Assembly: GCA_017557425.1 (NCBI GenBank)
Contig: JAFYYU010000001.1
Span: 37,848 to 101,847, forward strand
Length of the DNA stretch: 64,000 bases
Source: Muribaculaceae bacterium
GTDB lineage: Bacteria; Bacteroidota; Bacteroidia; Bacteroidales; Muribaculaceae
Reading direction: 5' to 3'
The notes under the pieces are model-generated. The model was given only the letters and a program-made list of their open reading frames with translations. It searched no databases and had not been told where the DNA came from. The position numbers and the translations under genes were made by a program. The first letter of the stretch is position 1. Each line of letters starts with the position of its first letter. This document shows positions 1-7,217 of the stretch, one piece after another.

Positions 1-23
1 AAGCGCCGAAAAAGAACGAATCA

Positions 24-56
24 TTGCCGGCATAACCAGAAGATTGATTATATTTG
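24..56 (+). promoter_or_regulatory. Putative Bacteroidota promoter
   Basis: TTGC at 24-27 and TATATTTG at 49-56, separated by 21 bases, fit the Bacteroidota -33/-7 pattern. Transcription would begin around 62 and serve the small-gene run from 80 to 2768. This placement also argues that translation starts at 80 and not upstream. Confidence 0.6.
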
Positions 57-79
57 CATGGAGTAATAAAAACAGCAGA

Positions 80-445
80 ATGATAGGACTCACACATACC
101 AGCCAACTGACGGTGACCGATGCCGTCACGGCCGTTACCATGGGCTCGGGTGACATGCCCGTGCTCGCCACACCGGCCATGATGGCGCTCATGGAGAATG
201 CCGCCATGCTTGCCGTAGCCGGCCATCTGCCCGAGGGGTGCACGACCGTAGGCGGGCACATCGCCTCGTCCCACCTCAAGCCCAGCAAATTGGGCGATAC
301 TGTCACCGCCACTGCCATCGTCACCGGTGTTGACGGTAAGAAAATCGAATTTAAAGTTCAGGCACATTGCGGCGACGTCCTGTTGGGCGAGGGCACGCAT
401 CTGCGTTTTATTGTTGACCGTAACAAATTCATGTCGAGATTATGA
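80..445 (+). CDS. FlK-like hotdog thioesterase
   Basis: A 121-residue single-domain protein resembling the fluoroacetyl-CoA thioesterase (FlK-like) hotdog family. The segment LATPAMMALMENAA has the family's Thr (residue 31) and Glu (39) arrangement, and His65 lies in SSHLKPS, where FlK has its catalytic His. Such proteins hydrolyse acyl-CoA thioesters in the cytosol; the substrate here cannot be read from sequence. The frame is open upstream, but ATG at 80 sits just after the promoter and begins the conserved fold. The stop codon overlaps the next gene's start, so the two are probably translationally coupled. Confidence 0.8.
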   Translation: MIGLTHTSQLTVTDAVTAVTMGSGDMPVLATPAMMALMENAAMLAVAGHLPEGCTTVGGHIASSHLKPSKLGDTVTATAIVTGVDGKKIEFKVQAHCGDVLLGEGTHLRFIVDRNKFMSRL

Positions 446-942
446 AAAAGATATTTTTTTGCATCACATTGCTGGCTTTCATGCTATGCAGCCTCTCCGT
501 AAATGCCCAAGAACAGACGGCGCCAAAAAAGGTCTATAACGAGGAAATCAACCCGCTGGAGCAGATTGACCAGGCGATTGTCCAGGCCCAAGCCGAGGGC
601 AAATTCGTCATCTGCCAGGTGGGCGGCAACTGGTGCCCGTGGTGCCTGCGCTTTGCCGATTACATCACCAACGACAGCACCATCAACAGCGTCATTGAGC
701 AGAACTTCGTATATATCCACGTGAACTACCATCCCCGCAAGGCGGGAGAAGTGGGCAAGGCCCTCATGAAACGCCTGAACAACGCCGGACGTTTCGGCTT
801 TCCCGTATTTGTTGTGCTGGACGAACAAGGCAATATCCTTCACATCCAGGACTCGAGTTTCCTTGAGGAAGGTCAAAGCTACAACCAAGAGAAAGTGCTG
901 CGATTCTTTAAAAACTGGACCCCAAAAGCCGTGCGTGAATAA
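442..942 (+). CDS. Secreted thioredoxin-like protein
   Basis: A 166-residue protein with an N-terminal signal peptide (about residues 1-22, hydrophobic core then NAQ) followed by a thioredoxin fold. The redox motif GGNWCPWC has cysteines at 65 and 68. The cis-proline region FGFPVFVVLD is at about residues 112-122. It belongs to the thioredoxin_7/DUF255-like group and probably handles disulfides in the periplasm. Partner proteins are unknown. Its ATG overlaps the stop of the upstream thioesterase by four bases. Confidence 0.85.
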   Translation: MKKIFFCITLLAFMLCSLSVNAQEQTAPKKVYNEEINPLEQIDQAIVQAQAEGKFVICQVGGNWCPWCLRFADYITNDSTINSVIEQNFVYIHVNYHPRKAGEVGKALMKRLNNAGRFGFPVFVVLDEQGNILHIQDSSFLEEGQSYNQEKVLRFFKNWTPKAVRE

Positions 943-954
943 TACAACCCGATT

Positions 955-1281
955 ATGGCAAGCAACCCCGATTTAGTGCAATACATCGCTGACCAGTGCG
1001 CTGGAGCCGGCGAAATTATGACGAAAAAGATGTTCGGCGACTACGGCATCTACTGTGACGGCAAGATTTTCGGGCTCATCTGTGACGACTGCCTCTACCT
1101 CAAACCCACCGAGGCGGTGCGGCCGTTGCTGCGCATGGTGGAGCTGCGGCCTCCTTATGACGGCGCCAAGGACTACTTCCTGATTGCCGATGTCGATGAC
1201 AGCGACTACCTTTCCATGCTCGTGCGCGAGACCTGCAAAGTCCTGCCCGAACCCAAACCCAAGAAAAAGAAGAAATCATGA
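955..1281 (+). CDS. TfoX N-terminal domain protein
   Basis: A 108-residue protein matching the TfoX N-terminal domain: MTKKMFGDYGIYCDGKIFG near residues 22-40, followed by the LYLKPTE strand and a lysine-rich tail. Full-length TfoX/Sxy regulates competence in gammaproteobacteria, but stand-alone TfoX_N proteins are widespread and of unknown role, so no competence function is claimed. It lies 12 bases after the thioredoxin-like gene and overlaps the carbonic anhydrase start by four bases, which suggests one operon. Confidence 0.85.
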   Translation: MASNPDLVQYIADQCAGAGEIMTKKMFGDYGIYCDGKIFGLICDDCLYLKPTEAVRPLLRMVELRPPYDGAKDYFLIADVDDSDYLSMLVRETCKVLPEPKPKKKKKS

Positions 1282-1820
1282 TTGACGAGATTATCGAATT
1301 CAACAAAACGTTTGTCGCCAGCAAAGGCTATGAACAGTATGTGACGGACAAGTACCCCAGCAAAAAACTGGCGGTGCTGTCGTGCATGGACACACGTTTG
1401 ACCGAGCTGCTGCCCGCTGCCCTGGGCCTGAAAAACGGTGATGCCAAAATCATCAAAAATGCAGGTGGACTGGTCATTTCGCCCTTTGACTCGGCATTGC
1501 GCAGCCTCGTTGTTGCCGTCTATGAGCTGGGCGTGGAAGAAATCATGGTGGTAGCGCACTCCAACTGCGGCGCCTGCCACATGAGTTTCGACCATTTCCA
1601 CCACGAGATGAATCAGCGCGGCGTGACCGATGAGACGCTCGATACCATCCGCCGTTGCGGCATCGACCTCGACCAGTGGCTGGAGGGATTCAAGGACACC
1701 TCCGAATCGGTACGCAAGACCGTCGAGACCATCAAGACGCATCCGCTGATGCCCCGTGACATCACCGTGCGCGGCTTCATCATCGACTCGGTGACCGGCG
1801 CCCTGGAAGAAATCGTGTAA
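1278..1820 (+). CDS. Beta-class carbonic anhydrase
   Basis: A 180-residue enzyme that interconverts CO2 and bicarbonate. The zinc site is readable: Cys36 with Asp38-Arg40 in SCMDTRL, and His94 with Cys97 in AHSNCGAC. The Asp-Arg dyad conserved in beta-carbonic anhydrases is present, and the length fits the short YvdA-like subgroup. Its start overlaps the TfoX-like gene (ATGA). It may supply bicarbonate for carboxylation, but the neighbours do not specify a pathway. Confidence 0.92.
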   Translation: MIDEIIEFNKTFVASKGYEQYVTDKYPSKKLAVLSCMDTRLTELLPAALGLKNGDAKIIKNAGGLVISPFDSALRSLVVAVYELGVEEIMVVAHSNCGACHMSFDHFHHEMNQRGVTDETLDTIRRCGIDLDQWLEGFKDTSESVRKTVETIKTHPLMPRDITVRGFIIDSVTGALEEIV

Positions 1821-1838
1821 AGCAGAAATCTCTACATC

Positions 1839-2768
1839 ATGTTTTTCCTACTGATAACACTGGCGATGGGCTTGTTGATGCCCTTCCAGACCGCGGCCAA
1901 CTCTAGGCTGCGCGGGGTCGTTGGGCCGGCCTATGTCTCGACGCTTGTCTCTTTCTCGGTCTCCACATTGGCTCTGCTGCTGGTGTCGCTGCTGGCGGGA
2001 ATTCCCATTTTGCCTACCAGTCAGATGCTCGCTGAGGCGCCCTGCTGGAGCTGGTTTGTCGGCATCGTCGCTGTGGTGACCATTACCATCGCCATCCATC
2101 TGTTCAAGGAAATCGGGCAGTTGCAGGCCCTGATTATCCCGGTGTTCAGCCAACTGATTTTCAGTCTGACGATTGACCACTTCGGGTGGTTTGGCGCCAA
2201 GGTCATCCCTTTGGGCACCAACCGCATCATCGGCGCGCTACTGCTCATCATCGGTGTCATACTCGTGGTCGTTCTGCCTCGACTGAAAGCAGGCCAACCA
2301 ACGGCTGGCACCAGCACCGGGTCACGGCAGACGTTCTGGCAGCTCATGGCAATCCTCTCGGGATGTCTTTCGGCCAGCATTACCGGCGCCTATGCCCAGT
2401 TGTCCAGCATTGTGGGCAATCCTGTCCAAGCCACTACGGTGGCCTTCTTCGTCGCTACGATGGCGCTGCTGCTGTTCTGCACCTGCATCGGCAAGACGCA
2501 ACTTATCGCCAAAGGCTTCAGCCGCGATTATCCCTGGTGGATGTGGGCTGGCGGTTTATGCGGTGCGGTTATCGTATTCGGCAACGCCTGGCTCGTCCCC
2601 AAGGTCGGAGTCGGCGTGTTTACTATGGCGCTGCTGGTGGGCCAACTCGCCCTAAGCATGCTGATGGAACACTACGGCTGGCTCGGCGCCCCGCGCAAAC
2701 GCATCTCGTGGCTCCAGATCGTCGGCATCCTCCTCATGCTAGCCGGCGTCGCCCTCATCCGCCTGTAA
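1839..2768 (+). CDS. DMT-family transporter (DUF606/YdcZ type)
   Basis: A 309-residue inner-membrane protein with about ten hydrophobic helices. It has two tandem halves of the DUF606 (YdcZ) type: one starts MFFLLITLAMGLLMPFQTAANSRL at the N terminus, and the second starts around residue 165 after a short polar linker (KAGQPTAGTSTGSRQT). The first half carries NSRLR and the second ITGAYAQLSS at equivalent positions, as expected for an internal duplication. The substrate is unknown. It is the last gene of the upstream run, 18 bases after the carbonic anhydrase. Confidence 0.8.
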   Translation: MFFLLITLAMGLLMPFQTAANSRLRGVVGPAYVSTLVSFSVSTLALLLVSLLAGIPILPTSQMLAEAPCWSWFVGIVAVVTITIAIHLFKEIGQLQALIIPVFSQLIFSLTIDHFGWFGAKVIPLGTNRIIGALLLIIGVILVVVLPRLKAGQPTAGTSTGSRQTFWQLMAILSGCLSASITGAYAQLSSIVGNPVQATTVAFFVATMALLLFCTCIGKTQLIAKGFSRDYPWWMWAGGLCGAVIVFGNAWLVPKVGVGVFTMALLVGQLALSMLMEHYGWLGAPRKRISWLQIVGILLMLAGVALIRL

Positions 2769-2797
2769 ACATATTACTTTCCTATACAAATTACGAT

Positions 2798-2845
2798 TTT
2801 TCGTGGGAAAACATGTCATGAACACTTGTTTATTCCCACGAAAAA
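2798..2845. repeat. 13-bp perfect inverted repeat, 22-base spacer
   Basis: TTTTTCGTGGGAA at 2798-2810 is repeated in inverse orientation as TTCCCACGAAAAA at 2833-2845. The spacer adds AAACA/TGTTT pairing. Neither orientation leaves a free T tract after the stem, so a simple terminator is unlikely. It straddles the probable start of the truncated ATPase and could be an operator or the edge of a former mobile unit. Confidence 0.75.
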
Positions 2846-2943
2846 ATGTAAAGTCAATAAAAAGGAAACTATATAACTCACTGATAGAGTGGAAGAATAA
2901 CACTCATCACAAGCTATTGATACTTGAAGGTGCAAAGCAAGTG
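2818..2943 (+). pseudogene. 5' remnant of an AAA_14/DUF4143-type ATPase
   Basis: The frame from ATG 2818 encodes a 42-residue stub. Its segment KRKLYNSLIEWKN followed by LLILEGAKQV matches the start of the AAA_14/DUF4143 ATPases, where Walker A (GKT) comes directly after the GA(R/K)QV strand. Here the match stops at that valine and the frame runs into unrelated sequence, ending at 2994. The break falls within about 3 bp of the left inverted repeat of the element at 2941-3191, so the gene was probably truncated by it. No continuation of the ATPase is seen beyond 3191. Confidence 0.65.
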
Positions 2944-3191
2944 GCAACCGCTCCAAAATTTTTGCAAAACACCCGAAGGGTGGCCTTTGAATAACCGCGG
3001 GTAATGCAATTCAACGAGCTTTAGCGAGGTGGGTTGCATCACCCGTGGGACTTGGGCTCCCCTGCTGTGTCGCTGAAGGCGACCCCGACACTCTGACGAC
3101 ATGGGGTCGCCCATCAGGCGACATAGAGAGATGATGGCCATTTGGGCGTCTGCTTCATTACACTTGTCAAGTATTTTGGAGTTGTTGCCCA
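2941..3191. mobile_element. MITE-like structured repeat element, 251 bp
   Basis: The ends are imperfect inverted repeats: 2941-2959 and 3173-3191 agree at 15 of 19 positions, with GGCAAC and CTCCAAAAT intact. Inside are two long hairpins. One pairs 2995-3015 with 3029-3048; the other pairs 3068-3086 with 3103-3123. A small CACCC-GAA-GGGTG hairpin lies at about 2971. There is no convincing coding frame, although a 92-codon antisense frame spans it by chance. It separates the truncated ATPase from the DNPH1-like gene. It could be a non-autonomous transposable element or a structured RNA. Confidence 0.55.
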
Positions 3192-3209
3192 AGGTGTAGG
3201 ATGCTAAAA

Positions 3210-3240
3210 TTGCATATATGAGAGTATTTGTTTATCTTTG
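3210..3240 (+). promoter_or_regulatory. Putative promoter of the DNPH1-like gene
   Basis: TTGC at 3210-3213 and TATCTTTG at 3233-3240 are 19 bases apart, a close fit to the Bacteroidota -33/-7 pattern. It lies 25 bases before the start codon at 3265. Confidence 0.7.
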
Positions 3241-3264
3241 TGAGTTGAAAAAACTGAGATTGAT

Positions 3265-3678
3265 ATGGCGAAGAAGATTTATTTTGCGGGGTCGATACGT
3301 GGCGGGCGCGTGGATGCGGAGTTGTATCACCGCATCATCACTTACATCCAGCGCACCGACGTGGTGCTGACCGAACATGTGGGCATGAGCAACCTGAACC
3401 TTATAGAACAGGGGCTTGGCGATGCCCGCATCTATGACCAGGACACGGCATGGCTGCGCGAGAGCGACCTGCTCATCGGCGAGTGCACCTGCCCCTCGCT
3501 GGGTGTGGGCTACGAACTGGCCTACGCCGAGGCCCATGGCATCCCCTGCCACATCTTCTACGACAGAGGCAAGACGCAACTGTCCGCCATGCTCACGGGC
3601 AATCCCTACTTCCACATCCACCCCTACGAACGGGAGAAAGACATCTACCCCCTGCTGGACGAGATCCTTAATCGTTGA
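3265..3678 (+). CDS. DNPH1-like 2'-deoxynucleoside 5'-phosphate N-hydrolase
   Basis: A 137-residue cytosolic enzyme of the nucleoside 2-deoxyribosyltransferase superfamily. It follows the layout of DNPH1/Rcl: FAGSIRGGR at residues 7-15, LTEHVG at 35-40, QD near 59, and PSLGVGYEL at 77-85 with Ser78 and the catalytic Glu84. LSAMLTGN is also conserved. Vertebrate DNPH1 cleaves the glycosidic bond of 5-hydroxymethyl-dUMP and so keeps modified bases out of DNA. A nucleotide-sanitising role is therefore likely, though a deoxyribosyltransferase activity is not excluded. It has its own promoter. Confidence 0.85.
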   Translation: MAKKIYFAGSIRGGRVDAELYHRIITYIQRTDVVLTEHVGMSNLNLIEQGLGDARIYDQDTAWLRESDLLIGECTCPSLGVGYELAYAEAHGIPCHIFYDRGKTQLSAMLTGNPYFHIHPYEREKDIYPLLDEILNR

Positions 3679-3710
3679 TAGTATTTTCGTCTTTTTCTAT
3701 GGGCATATAA

Positions 3711-3741
3711 TTGTTTTTCTAGATTTTTTGTCTTATCTTTG
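3711..3741 (+). promoter_or_regulatory. Putative promoter of the YhcG-type nuclease
   Basis: TTG at 3711-3713 and TATCTTTG at 3734-3741 are 20 bases apart. The predicted transcript start, near 3747, supports ATG 3766 over the in-frame codon at 3739, which lies inside the promoter. Confidence 0.7.
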
Positions 3742-3765
3742 CTTATCATATTTTTCCTTACAATC

Positions 3766-4791
3766 ATGAAGAAAAACGAATCATCTAACCTTACATCGAG
3801 CGACATCTTGCGTGATGCCCGCAGAATAATCGACACGGCACGCAACAACGCCATCCGCAGCGTGGACTATAGCAGAGTCCAGATGTATTGGAACCTTGGG
3901 AAACGCATCTTTGAAGAAGAACAACAAGGAAAAGACCGTGCTGACTATGGCGCCTATATTGTGAAGAGTCTTGCTAAGGAACTGGAGAAAGAATATGGCA
4001 GCGGATTTGGCGTTAGACAATTGGAACAAAGTCGACAATTTTATCGTACCTATCCAATTGCGAACACACTGCGTTCGCAATTAAATTGGAGTCAATATAG
4101 ACGACTTATACAGATTGATGACCCCGACAAGCGCGAATATTACGAGTTGGAATCAGTAAACAATGGTTGGACTGCACGAGAGACTGAGCGACAAATCAAT
4201 TCCATGCTTTATGAGCGTTTATTGCTCAGTAACGATAAAGAATCTGTTCTTGCGGTCGCACGGCGCGAACGCGTTCCTGAAAGTCCTGAAGAAATCATCA
4301 AAGACCCGATGGTCTTGGAATTTCTTGGTTTAAAACAGCAAGCATCATATTACGAAAAGGACCTGGAAAGCGCTATTATTTCCCACATTGTAGACTTCCT
4401 GCTTGAAATGGGCAAAGGATTCTCATTTGTATCAAGGCAAAAACGCATTATGCTTGAAGATGATGAGTTCTTCATTGACCTTGTGCTATATAATAGACTA
4501 TTGCGATGCTTTGTGATTATCGAATTAAAAACAGGCAAACTCACGCACCAAGACCTTGGTCAATTACAGATGTATGTCAATTATTATGATCGGCTTGAGA
4601 AAATGCCTGAAGAAAATCCCACAATCGGCATTCTACTTTGCACCAGCAAGAACGACACAGCAGTTAAAATGGCATTACCCGAAGACAACAAGACCATTCT
4701 CGCAAGCCAATATCAACTGTATTTGCCAACAACCGAACAATTAATCAATGAAGTCAATGAAGTAAAAATGTTGGCTCAAAAGAAAAGATAG
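3766..4791 (+). CDS. YhcG/DUF1016 PD-(D/E)XK nuclease
   Basis: A 341-residue protein with an N-terminal helical DUF1016 domain (about residues 10-150, including YWNLGKRIFEEEQQG and FGVRQLEQSRQFY) and a C-terminal PD-(D/E)XK nuclease domain. The catalytic pattern is visible as FIDLVLYN followed by FVIIELKTGKL, giving Asp, Glu-x-Lys. The family is related to resolvase-like and restriction nucleases and often travels with mobile or defence genes. No methylase or specificity gene is adjacent, so this appears to be an orphan. It has lower GC than its neighbours, consistent with acquisition. Confidence 0.85.
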   Translation: MKKNESSNLTSSDILRDARRIIDTARNNAIRSVDYSRVQMYWNLGKRIFEEEQQGKDRADYGAYIVKSLAKELEKEYGSGFGVRQLEQSRQFYRTYPIANTLRSQLNWSQYRRLIQIDDPDKREYYELESVNNGWTARETERQINSMLYERLLLSNDKESVLAVARRERVPESPEEIIKDPMVLEFLGLKQQASYYEKDLESAIISHIVDFLLEMGKGFSFVSRQKRIMLEDDEFFIDLVLYNRLLRCFVIIELKTGKLTHQDLGQLQMYVNYYDRLEKMPEENPTIGILLCTSKNDTAVKMALPEDNKTILASQYQLYLPTTEQLINEVNEVKMLAQKKR

Positions 4792-4807
4792 AATCAGCGC
4801 AAACTTT

Positions 4808-5479
4808 ATGATAAAACGGGGATTGATACATAATGCGACCGAGATGGTGGACCTGATCCAGGAGGTGGGGTTCCTGCCGTTGCTGTATAGCGGTGCGAAC
4901 GGCTTCTCGGCCGAGGAGGTCGTTGACAGCGACTGCCGGTATGTGGTATATGACGATGGCGGATGGGACTGGCCCATGTGGAAGTGGAAAGGCCCCATCG
5001 TGACCGAAGGCAACTGCGTTTACGGCAAGTTCTTCGACAAAAAGGCGGGTTACATCAGCATGGACTGGTGGCCTGACTTCATGAACTGGCGCCGCCATGC
5101 CTACCCTGCCCCACCGGCAGGCTCCATCGAAGAGGCCATCGTGCTGACCCTGCGGGAACACGGCAGCCTCATCACTCGGGAGCTGCGCGCTGCCTGCGGC
5201 TTTACGGGAACAAAGATGCGCAGCCGCTTTGACGGCTATGTCACACGCCTGCAGATGTCGTGCCGCATCATTACCCAGGATTTCATCTATCCCCGCGACA
5301 AGCACGGCCACGAATACGGCTGGGGATGGGCCTTGCTCACCACTCCCGAGGATCTGCTTGGCAAGAAAGCCTGCCAGTGCGACCGAACACCCCAGGAATC
5401 ATTGGAACGCATCTTGGATCACCTCAAACGCCTGCTTCCCCGAGCCAGCGAACAACAACTCTTGAAACTTATCAAATAA
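4808..5479 (+). CDS. AlkZ-related DNA repair-like protein
   Basis: A 223-residue protein resembling the AlkZ/YcaQ-related family of Bacteroidota. Marks include EVGFLPLL near residue 20, the tryptophan-rich block WDWPMWKWKG around 54-63, YGKFFDKKAGYISMDWWPDF near 73-92, and a winged-helix-like segment LITRELRAACGF. AlkZ glycosylases excise alkylated or crosslinked bases; activity of this shorter relative is unproven. The distal part contains GWGWALLTTPEDL. It starts 16 bases after the nuclease gene and is 13 bases from the next, so it may be cotranscribed with both. Confidence 0.6.
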   Translation: MIKRGLIHNATEMVDLIQEVGFLPLLYSGANGFSAEEVVDSDCRYVVYDDGGWDWPMWKWKGPIVTEGNCVYGKFFDKKAGYISMDWWPDFMNWRRHAYPAPPAGSIEEAIVLTLREHGSLITRELRAACGFTGTKMRSRFDGYVTRLQMSCRIITQDFIYPRDKHGHEYGWGWALLTTPEDLLGKKACQCDRTPQESLERILDHLKRLLPRASEQQLLKLIK

Positions 5480-5492
5480 AACATAACCAATC

Positions 5493-5861
5493 ATGAAACG
5501 AATTCTCTTCATACTCATTGCGCTGATGGCCGCCAATGCCCTGCAGGCCCAGAAGATCAGCTATATCGAAACGACAAAAGCATGGCATTACGTCTATGAC
5601 GAAAACGGCAAGAAAGTCCATACCTTCAGCACCAGCCAAGGTCAGGTCGTGGCCTACAGCGAGTCGTTCTACGTCCTCAAGAACGGCTCATGGTACTACA
5701 CCTGTGACGCCAAGGGCAAAAAACTGCACACCTTCTCGGCGAGCAGCGTGGGCGAGGTGCTCAATGCCGCCGGCGACACCTTCACCAGCCGCAAGGGCAG
5801 CTGGATTTACACCTGGGACAAGAACGGCAAGAAAATCTCTACCCGATACAGCCAAAACTAA
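5493..5861 (+). CDS. Small secreted protein with three WYY-GKK repeats
   Basis: A 122-residue protein of unknown function. A signal peptide covers about residues 1-19 (hydrophobic core ending LQAQ). The mature part is almost entirely three copies of a 36-37-residue unit: an aromatic W-x-Y start, then D-x-x-GKK, then HTF, beginning near residues 30, 66 and 103. The last copy is truncated. Such short WG/KWG-like repeats usually form beta hairpins. It lies 13 bases after the AlkZ-related gene; no enzymatic motif is visible. Confidence 0.7.
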   Translation: MKRILFILIALMAANALQAQKISYIETTKAWHYVYDENGKKVHTFSTSQGQVVAYSESFYVLKNGSWYYTCDAKGKKLHTFSASSVGEVLNAAGDTFTSRKGSWIYTWDKNGKKISTRYSQN

Positions 5862-5902
5862 CTGGGCTGGCACACTCCCTAACAACTCTTAACACCAAAA
5901 AC

Positions 5903-5933
5903 TTGCATAATTCAAGGATTTTTCCTAGTTTTG
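5903..5933 (+). promoter_or_regulatory. Putative sbcDC promoter
   Basis: TTGC at 5903-5906 and TAGTTTTG at 5926-5933 are 19 bases apart. It would give sbcD a leader of roughly 75 bases, which contains a four-codon reading frame (5972-5986) preceded by AAGGAG. Confidence 0.65.
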
Positions 5934-6014
5934 TGCTATCGAATTATTCTTCAATCAAGGAGAAAATCAGTATGAAGCATTGTTAAACCAAACTAAAGAA
6001 AACGATTAGTATTC

Positions 6015-7217
6015 ATGTTCACATTCATTCACACCAGTGACTGGCATCTGGGTCAGAATTTCTACGGCTATGACCGTTCTGAGGAGCAGTGCGACTTCCT
6101 GAGCCAACTTGCCGACATCGTGCGCAAACGCCAGCCCGACGCGCTGCTCGTGAGCGGCGACATCTACCACACGGCCGCACCATCCAATGCGGCTGTCAAC
6201 CTGTACGTCAACGCGATGCTCGACATCCACAAGGCCTGCCCCACCATGGCCATCATCGTCATAGCAGGCAACCATGACAGCGCCTCGCGCCTGGACAGTG
6301 ACCAACGCTTATGGCAACTGGCCAATGTCACCGTGCTGGGAGGCATCTCGCGCGATGGCGACGGTCACGCCGACCTGTCACGCCACATCATCAAAGTGGG
6401 CAACAAGGGCATCGTCGCCGCCGTTCCGTTTGCCTATCCCGCCAGTTTCCCATTGACAGTCGGCGCAAGCGACATTGACCGCAGCCAGCGCCAACAAGCC
6501 TATTTTCAAGCCTTGCTTGACCATGCCAACTCACACAACGACAACGACCTGCCCGTTGTGCTCATGGCCCATCTGGCTGTCAACAACAGCGACTTCACGG
6601 GCCATGACCGCAACATGATGATGGAATGCGTTGAAATTGACGCCCTAGGCTCGGGCTATGACTACGCAGCCCTTGGGCACATCCACCGCCCACAGGACGT
6701 GGGCGAGCGTGCCCGCTACTGCGGTACGCCTATCCCCGTGAGTTTTGACGAGCAGTGCGAGCACTCGGTGAGCATCGTCGAAATTGATGACCATGGCACC
6801 ATGCCCCGCATCGAAACCAAGGTCATCAAGAACCTGAAGCCCCTGCACACCCTACCGGCCCGTGAACCCGTCGATATTGACACCGCCATCGGTCTGCTGC
6901 AAGGCCACAACCCCAACGAGAAATCCTACATCCGTCTCAACGTCATGGTGGACCGCTTCCTGCCCAACGGAGCCCTGCAGCGCGCTGCCCAAGCCGTCAA
7001 GGACAAGCAGTGCCGTTTCTGCGAAATCAAAAAGACCATCACCGCCGAGGAACGCCGCCACACCACCCAACTCACCGTGGAACAATTCAACAAGATGCTT
7101 CCCATCGAGGTTGCCAACCAGTTCTTTATCGACATGAACGGCAGCCCCATGACCGAGCAGCAGCAAGAAATGTTCAACTATGCTTACCAAGCAGTAGAAA
7201 AGGAGAACAGACAATGA
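6015..7217 (+). CDS. sbcD: Exonuclease subunit SbcD
   Basis: A 400-residue metallophosphoesterase that pairs with SbcC (bacterial Mre11-Rad50) to cut DNA hairpins and double-strand ends. The metal-binding blocks appear in order: TSDWHLGQ at residues 6-13, VSGDIYH near 51, GNHDS near 93, and GHIHRP near 222. The C-terminal part contains the capping region and a helix expected to bind the SbcC coiled coil. The start follows a leader with its own promoter. The last bases overlap sbcC (ATGA). Confidence 0.95.
   Translation: MFTFIHTSDWHLGQNFYGYDRSEEQCDFLSQLADIVRKRQPDALLVSGDIYHTAAPSNAAVNLYVNAMLDIHKACPTMAIIVIAGNHDSASRLDSDQRLWQLANVTVLGGISRDGDGHADLSRHIIKVGNKGIVAAVPFAYPASFPLTVGASDIDRSQRQQAYFQALLDHANSHNDNDLPVVLMAHLAVNNSDFTGHDRNMMMECVEIDALGSGYDYAALGHIHRPQDVGERARYCGTPIPVSFDEQCEHSVSIVEIDDHGTMPRIETKVIKNLKPLHTLPAREPVDIDTAIGLLQGHNPNEKSYIRLNVMVDRFLPNGALQRAAQAVKDKQCRFCEIKKTITAEERRHTTQLTVEQFNKMLPIEVANQFFIDMNGSPMTEQQQEMFNYAYQAVEKENRQ

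Noticed and set aside
955-1281. TfoX-N protein as a competence regulator
   Set aside because: Only the N-terminal domain is present and no competence genes lie nearby.
2798-2845. Inverted repeat as a Rho-independent terminator
   Set aside because: No T tract follows the stem in either orientation; the A and T runs are part of the paired arms.
2914-3192. A 92-codon antisense frame across the inverted-repeat element
   Set aside because: It follows the hairpins, has no signal of a protein family, and its composition reflects the palindromes.
3766-4791. YhcG-type nuclease as part of a restriction-modification system
   Set aside because: No methyltransferase or specificity subunit is adjacent; it stands alone with its own promoter.
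7010-7213. Upstream extension of the sbcC frame
   Set aside because: These codons are the shifted frame of sbcD; the conserved SbcC start is at 7214.
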